DNA of 64,000 bases from Miscanthus floridulus. Lineage: Eukaryota > Streptophyta > Magnoliopsida > Poales > Poaceae. Below are positions 58,041 to 64,000 of the stretch, piece after piece. Position numbers and translations under genes: made by a program. The DNA lies in contig NC_089582.1 of assembly GCF_019320115.1 (NCBI RefSeq), positions 119,705,856 through 119,769,855 of the forward strand, in the 5' to 3' direction. Under the pieces are notes generated by a model, which worked only from the letters and a program-made list of their open reading frames with translations, was not told the origin of the DNA and did not search any database. Each line of letters opens with the position of its first letter. Positions within the stretch are counted from its first letter, which is position 1.

Positions 58041-58560
58041 AGAGGCACTTATGCCGGGGACCCGACGTGTTAGCAACTTTAATTAACCACCACGACAGCG
58101 GCCTAGTATCTACTATCATCTGAAGAAACTTCAGGAGCTCACACTGCTTAAATAAATATAATCCTTGATGAAAAGTTTCACGCTGGGACGATTCATATCC
58201 TGGCGCGATGATGAACTTTGCGGTGTCGCGTGAGATAAACGGATAGACTGCCCACCGCCTAGCTAGCGAGTTCCACAAAGTTAGTGAAAACAGACGGGCG
58301 CAGCCACAGATCGTCTTCTCGCCCAGCTTATCCAGACAACAGGAAAGAAATGAAGGAATCAGAATCCAAATCAGGGATCATGTACGCACTCAACTGCACG
58401 TCTGCACCGTCAAGGTCTCAAGGGTGATTCACATACTGGCCCAGCCAGAGTCGTCGTCCATCGACAATAGGATTGCGATTTGCGCCTCATCCCCACTCCC
58501 TTTTCAGATTAACTTTTACTTTTACAGGTGGCGCCGCGGCGGTGCCCTGCCTTTTGTAAT

Positions 58561-59023
<463 letters not shown>

Positions 59024-59065
59024 CATAAAAAGAGCCACCTGTGTTACACCAAAGTCAATACATGG

Positions 59066-59294
59066 GTCCTGTTTGGTACAGCTTATTTGGGAAACGCTTC
59101 CCAGATAAGCTGCATAAATAGAGTAAAAGCGGCGATCAAAATAAACTGGTCTGATTCAGCTTCTGCTTTTTAGTATAAATGTGAGATGTGGGAATAAGCG
59201 TGGCCAGAATAAGCTGCTGAAAAGCGTGGCATTTAGCTGTTGATTTCAGCTTATTTTGGCCATAAGCAGCTTATAAGCTATACCAAACATGTCC
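59066..59294. mobile_element. Small TIR element between (TA)n runs
   Basis: Starts GGTCCTGTTTGGTACAGCTT and ends AAGCTATACCAAACATGTCC, an imperfect 22-bp inverted repeat. The interior is rich in cagctta/ataagctg words. Present in copy 2 of the duplication only. MITE of uncertain superfamily. Confidence 0.55.
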
Positions 59295-59317
59295 ATGCTT
59301 TATATATATATATATAA

Positions 59318-59566
59318 TATAACCCTGGCTACAAAATAACTTATTATGTAGCTACTTTGAGTTACGATAATTACTATGTTAATTTACGAGATTATAATAA
59401 CTCCTTACTAAGTGGTTTACTATAACATTATGGTAAATATCTCCATGTGTCGTAGTAACCCAACTATCGTAAATATGTATTGACATTATCGTAAATTAGT
59501 ATATAAAATTATCGTAAATGGAGGTGGCTACAGAATAACTTATTTTATAGCAGGCTACTAAATATA

Positions 59567-59573
<7 letters not shown>
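59318..59573. mobile_element. Micron-like element, copy c
   Basis: Same element, with short (TA)n before it and (CT)n(AT)n after it. Slightly diverged from copies a and b. Confidence 0.6.
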
Positions 59574-59597
<24 letters not shown>

Positions 59598-59604
59598 GGA
59601 CGAG

Positions 59605-60689
59605 GCTAAAATGCACCTGGGTGCATTCTGTGAAGCGAGTGCACCCGAGACGCGCGGAGCACGACGAGCGGCGAGCGTGAGATAAGTCCACGCTCCTGCA
59701 TGCAAAACTAAATGGAGACAACCAACTACGTGATGCCACCTAACTGTTCAACCCACCCACCAAAAAGCATGCATGCAGGGAATCTTTTGTTGATTCGAAA
59801 CGAAAAAATATGATATCTTCTAAACCATATATCCGATTTTAGTTCTGTTTGAAGTAGGTTGTTGAAAAAAAATATGCTTAACAAAACGAGATCCATGAAT
59901 GCTGTATTTGATGAAGTTTTTTTTTCAAATACGTAATTGCAATATGTTATACTATGAGTTGCAAGCACTTCTACAACACAATTGTAACTTGGTTGTAGCG
60001 TATTTAGCACCGGTTGCAATGAAGGTTGTATTTGATGAAGTTTTTTTTTGAAATACGTAATTGCAATATGTTGTACTATGAGTTGCAAGCATTTCTACAA
60101 CACAATTGCAACTTGGCTATAGCGTATTTAGCACTCTTTGCAATGAAGGCTGTATTTGATGAAGTTTTTTTTTTCAAATACGTAATTGCAATATGTTGTA
60201 CTGTAAGTTGCAAGCACTTCTACAATACAATTGCAACTTGGCTGTAGCGTATTTAGCACTGGTTGTAATGAAGGTTGTATTTGATAAAGTTTTTTTTTCA
60301 AATACAGTTGCTACTCAGATATGATTATAACTCAGAATTGCAACTTGGCATGATTATAGTGACCAGATGCATATAATACACATAGTTATAACTAGTTGCA
60401 ACTAGGTGGTAGACAGAGTTGCAATCGGTAGTACATTGACATGCAACTCGTTTAAAGGATAAAAAATATATTTATATTGGATCTAGTTTTGCTCAGAATA
60501 TTTTATTGAGTCGGATGCAATAAACGGTTTGTCCCTCGGGTTACGGTTTAGGAGAAAATTTGTTTCAAAGATTCGAACCAACAAAAAATTCCATGCATGC
60601 ATGTATTCGCTTAGGTGCGCTGGTTGCTCTAAGTTGGTGCGCGGCCTAAGTGCATTCTATATACAGGATATACCCAGGTGTATTATAGC
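59605..60689. mobile_element. 1.1 kb TIR element with internal tandem repeats, copy 2
   Basis: Near-identical to 43,377-44,463, including the 124-126 bp units (starts near 59,900, 60,026, 60,150, 60,274). It was duplicated with the surrounding segment. Confidence 0.55.
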
Positions 60690-60728
60690 AAAACAGTATT
60701 TATATATACAGTCCTCATGCAGTACTGT

Positions 60729-61674
60729 ATGGAGGAACAATGGAGGGAGGGAGGAAGCAAGAACACTACTGCAGTGAGCTTCAAAATGTGCTGAGCTCGG
60801 GCTCGGGGAGGAAGGAGGAGACGGCCGATTTATAAAGGGAGAACATTTAGTCCCGGTTGATGGATCCAACCGGGACTAAAGGTAACTTTCTAACCCCGGG
60901 CGCAGCCACGGCCCGGGAGTAGACCTTTACTCCCGGTTGGAGCCACCAACCGGGAGTAAAAGTATACCTTTAGTCCCGGTTGGTGGCTCCAATCGGGACT
61001 ACAGGTCCCTGCCACCTCTGTCTGGCGCAGTAGCCGTTGGGCAGGGACCTTTAGTCCCGGTTGGAGCCATCAACTGGGACTAAAGGTATCTCTAGTCCTG
61101 GGCGCAAAAAATTCCGGGACTAGAGCCCAGTTTGGTCGAGGATCAAAGGTCTGTTCTCTACTAGTGAGAGGCACTTATGCCGGGGACCCGACGTGTTAGC
61201 AACTTTAATTAACCACCACGACAGCGGCCTAGTATCTACTATCATCTGAAGAAACTTCAGGAGCTCACACTGCTTAAATAAATATAATCCTTGATGAAAA
61301 GTTTCACGCTGGGACGATTCATATCCTGGCGCGATGATGAACTTTGCGGTGTCGCGTGAGATAAACGGATATACTGCCCACCGCCTAGCTAGCGAGTTCC
61401 ACAAAGTTAGTGAAAACAGACGGGCGCAGCCACAGATCGTCTTCTCGCCCAGCTTATCCAGACAACAGGAAAGAAATGAAGGAATCAGAATCCAAATCAG
61501 GGATCATGTACGCACTCAACTGCACGTCTGCACCGTCAAGGTCTCAAGGATGATTCACATGCTGGCCCGGCCAGAGTCGTCGTGCATTGACAATAGGATT
61601 GCGCTTTGCGCCTCATCCCCACCCCTTTTCGGATTAACTTTTACTTTTACAGGTGGTGCCGCGGCGGTGCCCTG

Positions 61675-61675
<1 letters not shown>
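60729..61675. repeat. Segmental duplication, partial copy 3, with a CACTA end
   Basis: 60,729-61,166 repeats the last 439 bp of the CACTA (57,602-58,040) and 61,167-61,675 repeats its right flank (58,041-58,557) including the AGA target copy. Because it contains CACTA terminal sequence plus flank, this copy was made after the CACTA inserted in copy 2. Confidence 0.85.
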
Positions 61676-61734
<59 letters not shown>

Positions 61735-61737
<3 letters not shown>

Positions 61738-61989
61738 AGAGGCTATTCAGCAGCCGGCTACAAAATAAGTTATTCTGTAGCCACCTCTATTTACCATAAT
61801 TTTATATACTAATTTACCATAATGTCAATACATATTTACGATAGTTGGGTTACTATAACACATGGGAATATTTACCATAACGTTATAGTAAACCACTTAG
61901 TAAAGAGTTACTGTAAATCTCGTAAATTAACATAGTAACTCAAAGTGGCTACAGAATAAGTTATTCTGCAGCCAGCTATAGGATAGTAG

Positions 61990-61992
<3 letters not shown>
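61735..61992. mobile_element. Micron-like element, copy d, inverted
   Basis: Reverse-complement copy of the same element between (TA)n runs at 61,677-61,734 and 61,993-62,046. Confidence 0.6.
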
Positions 61993-62046
<54 letters not shown>

Positions 62047-62050
<4 letters not shown>

Positions 62051-62069
62051 GCAGGGCACCGCCGCCGCG

Positions 62070-62157
<88 letters not shown>

Positions 62158-62180
62158 CGCGGCGGCGGTGCCCTGCCTTT
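62047..62180. repeat. Perfect palindrome: 24-bp GC-rich arms around (TA)43
   Basis: 62,047-62,070 (aaaggcagggcaccgccgcc...) and 62,157-62,180 are exact reverse complements separated by 86 nt of TA. The whole is flanked by further TA runs (61,993-62,046 and from 62,181). The arm sequence also borders the TA run at 43,020 and 58,540. Confidence 0.9.
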
Positions 62181-62219
62181 TATATATATATATATATCTC
62201 TCTCTCTCTCTGGGAAGGC

Positions 62220-63835
62220 GGGAACTCGAGGAGACGACACTTTTTAAACCCTTAACCAAACCTGACCAAGATGCAGGCTGCCATGTTTACAGACTACTGA
62301 AAGAGAAAGGATGACGGAAAAGCGCATACCAAATCTGGTCTCGCCAGCATTAGCTCGGTCAGAGGTCGTGTCGCCCTAAAATTTAAAAGCTTTCAGAAGC
62401 ATCAAGGAACAGCGCGAATATCCGGTTAACATATTCGGTGGTCGACAGCAATGTTTCTACCAGCTCCATTCCTATATCTCAACTTGCACATTAATACACT
62501 TTAGAAGAGAAAATGTTAAACCCGATCAAAGTCAGAACGACACAAAACCATTCGTGGGACTCATACTAGGTTTCTTTATCCCTAGTTCCTGTTGACGGCC
62601 GTCAGTTTTAGTAAATGATAGATAGACCTAGTTGGATTATTAAGAAGCTGACTGGCCAAACCATTTGATGCTTAACAAGTTATTTCAACAACCCCGATCT
62701 AGATGTTTAACAAGATATATAGACCTAGTTAGATTATTAGATTATTTTTCTTCTTTTTACATGTTCGATCCTCCCAGTGCGTGTTTTTTAACAATTTTTC
62801 GTATTTTTCATGGTTCTACAATCTATATGCGTCACTATGATGATGTGGACTATTTTTTTATTTGTATTCACTCCATGAAGGTCAATGTTAAAACGATAAT
62901 GATATATAGCCCGAGCGTCCGGATGGACGGACATCACTTCCCACCGAGTCGTTCTTATCCATTTATTTTTAGCCCGACGACACAGCCTGCTCCTAGGAGC
63001 CCAGAACCGCTCCTCCCTCTCCCTTCGATACGCCCTCACCTCACTACCTCCCTCGCCCCCGAATTGAGGTGGGTGGCGGCGCAGACGACCAGCAACGCGT
63101 CAGCTGCAGGGCAGGCGGGAGTGCGGTAGCGGCCGTGCGGGCGCTACATGCTAGGCCCCGTCGTCGATGACTTTGATACGCAACAACAGGGGCAGAGGTT
63201 GCGGCGGCCGTGCCGACGAGCTTTGGGCACGCTACCAACCATCGGCGGCCATCGAGAGGCACGCATGCGCCACCAAGCCAGCGAGCCTCCACGATGGATG
63301 CTCCAGCAAGCATGCGAGAGGAGCTTCGTGTTACGCCGCCCCACTGGTGAGTTGCCTATGCCGCTGCCGCACCGGTGTGCTCCACGTCGACGTCGAGCTC
63401 TGCAACGATGAGTATCCACCTACTTGTTGACGGTCATTAACGTCAACTATAAACTATTAATATAATATATAATCATCCTTAGAATCAATTACCAACACAG
63501 GTCTAGTGATTTCAACTAAGTATTTTAATAAGTTTTGGTAATTTTGTAAATGTAGGAGGGTCTATCCAGAAAACAGACCAAAATGGGCCATACTATCACA
63601 AGAGATCAGATCCATCCGCAACGAAACCAAATCTACTAGGCTCTAAACCATCTTTCATGGGCCAAAGAAGAAGATCCACGTGGATGGGACCATGGTGGGG
63701 TCGGCCAACCCCACCTGTAGGTCAGTTGACACCCCTAGACCCACCTGTCAGCGCCAGTTTTCTCCAACCGACTTTGAGGATGAATCTACACTGTTTATTT
63801 AGGTCAGTTTGGATGGATGGATGAGATTAAGTTGT
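62220..63835. other. Unassigned stretch, no supported gene
   Basis: Mostly AT-rich (62,460-62,900), then a GC-rich block (62,980-63,410). A 154-residue plus-strand frame (62,665-63,129) shows no recognisable motif and crosses a composition change, so I do not call it. tagcccgagcgtccggatgg at 62,908 looks like a DNA-transposon terminus, but no partner was found. Confidence 0.45.
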
Positions 63836-64000
63836 TGTGGGGGGGTATGACCCCGGATACCCATGACAGATCACATGGCCTGCGCCCTCAGGGGTGGCCC
63901 AGCCCACAAGACAAAGCCTTGCGGGGCATGACTCTGGTCGGCGCCTTCTGCAAGGCATCTGAAAGATATCCTGAAGATACTACGAGATTTGTTAGGATAT
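63836..64000 (+). repeat. Start of a gypsy LTR, cut by the window end
   Basis: TGTGGGGGGGTATGACC... to ...tgttaggatat matches, over about 160 bp with perhaps 20 differences, the reverse complement of 9,089-8,930. It is the 5' portion of an LTR of the same family as the minus-strand gypsy element, here in plus orientation. Confidence 0.8.

Noticed and set aside
62665..63129. 154-residue plus-strand open frame
   Set aside because: No motif, crosses an AT-rich to GC-rich boundary, and no initiation or splice context supports it.

Overview
This 64 kb window is repeat-dense plant nuclear DNA, almost certainly from a grass. The repeat families point to a panicoid such as the sugarcane, Miscanthus or sorghum group, but species is an inference from TE style only. 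I see no intact single-copy host gene, no tRNA or rRNA gene, and nothing bacterial. Nearly every long open frame is transposon-derived or a shadow frame.

Layout. (1) 1-10,398: an old minus-strand Ty3/gypsy element of the Tat group (gag, protease, RT, RNase H, integrase; right LTR 8,617-9,089). A 2 kb Copia-type solo LTR (1,720-3,693) splits it, and pieces of a plus-strand Tat-like LTR family lie on both sides. (2) 10,399-13,157: a PIF/Harbinger transposase remnant, a 48-bp tandem duplication, A-rich DNA and an unassigned GC-rich block. (3) 13,158-22,177: a complete, young LTR retroelement on the minus strand with two almost identical 3.65 kb LTRs, a 5-bp target duplication (CACAT), a tRNA-iMet-type primer site and only remnant pol; it is a large internal-deletion derivative of a Tekay/Del-like chromovirus. 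(4) 22,183-26,210: sparse intergenic DNA with a Stowaway-like fragment, diverged duplicates and a 1.2 kb fold-back element. (5) 26,210-40,255: a probable gene-capturing Helitron (fragments of an IQD gene and of a PIPK-type lipid kinase), split by a 10.7 kb non-autonomous Tat element (27,174-37,870, TSD CCATT) that keeps gag and a long antisense extra ORF but no pol. (6) 40,383-61,740: a 3.7 kb segment present two and a half times in tandem, carrying Tourist-type MITEs, a 1.1 kb TIR element with internal tandem repeats, and short elements embedded in (TA)n runs. A 12.6 kb CACTA transposon (45,483-58,040, TSD AGA) sits in the second copy, and the first copy preserves its empty site. (7) 61,677-64,000: (TA)n-rich inverted structure, an unassigned stretch, and the first 165 bp of an LTR of the same family as 8,617-9,089.

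How the genes relate. The CACTA is the only element with a coherent gene set: a GRF zinc-finger protein, a TNP2-type transposase with its usual N- and C-terminal domains (broken by stops), and an eight-exon gene fusing a plant En/Spm-type domain to a C48 (Ulp1-like) peptidase whose catalytic residues are all still visible. Both LTR derivatives that look mobilised but lack pol (13,158-22,177 and 27,174-37,870) would have depended on enzymes supplied by related autonomous elements.
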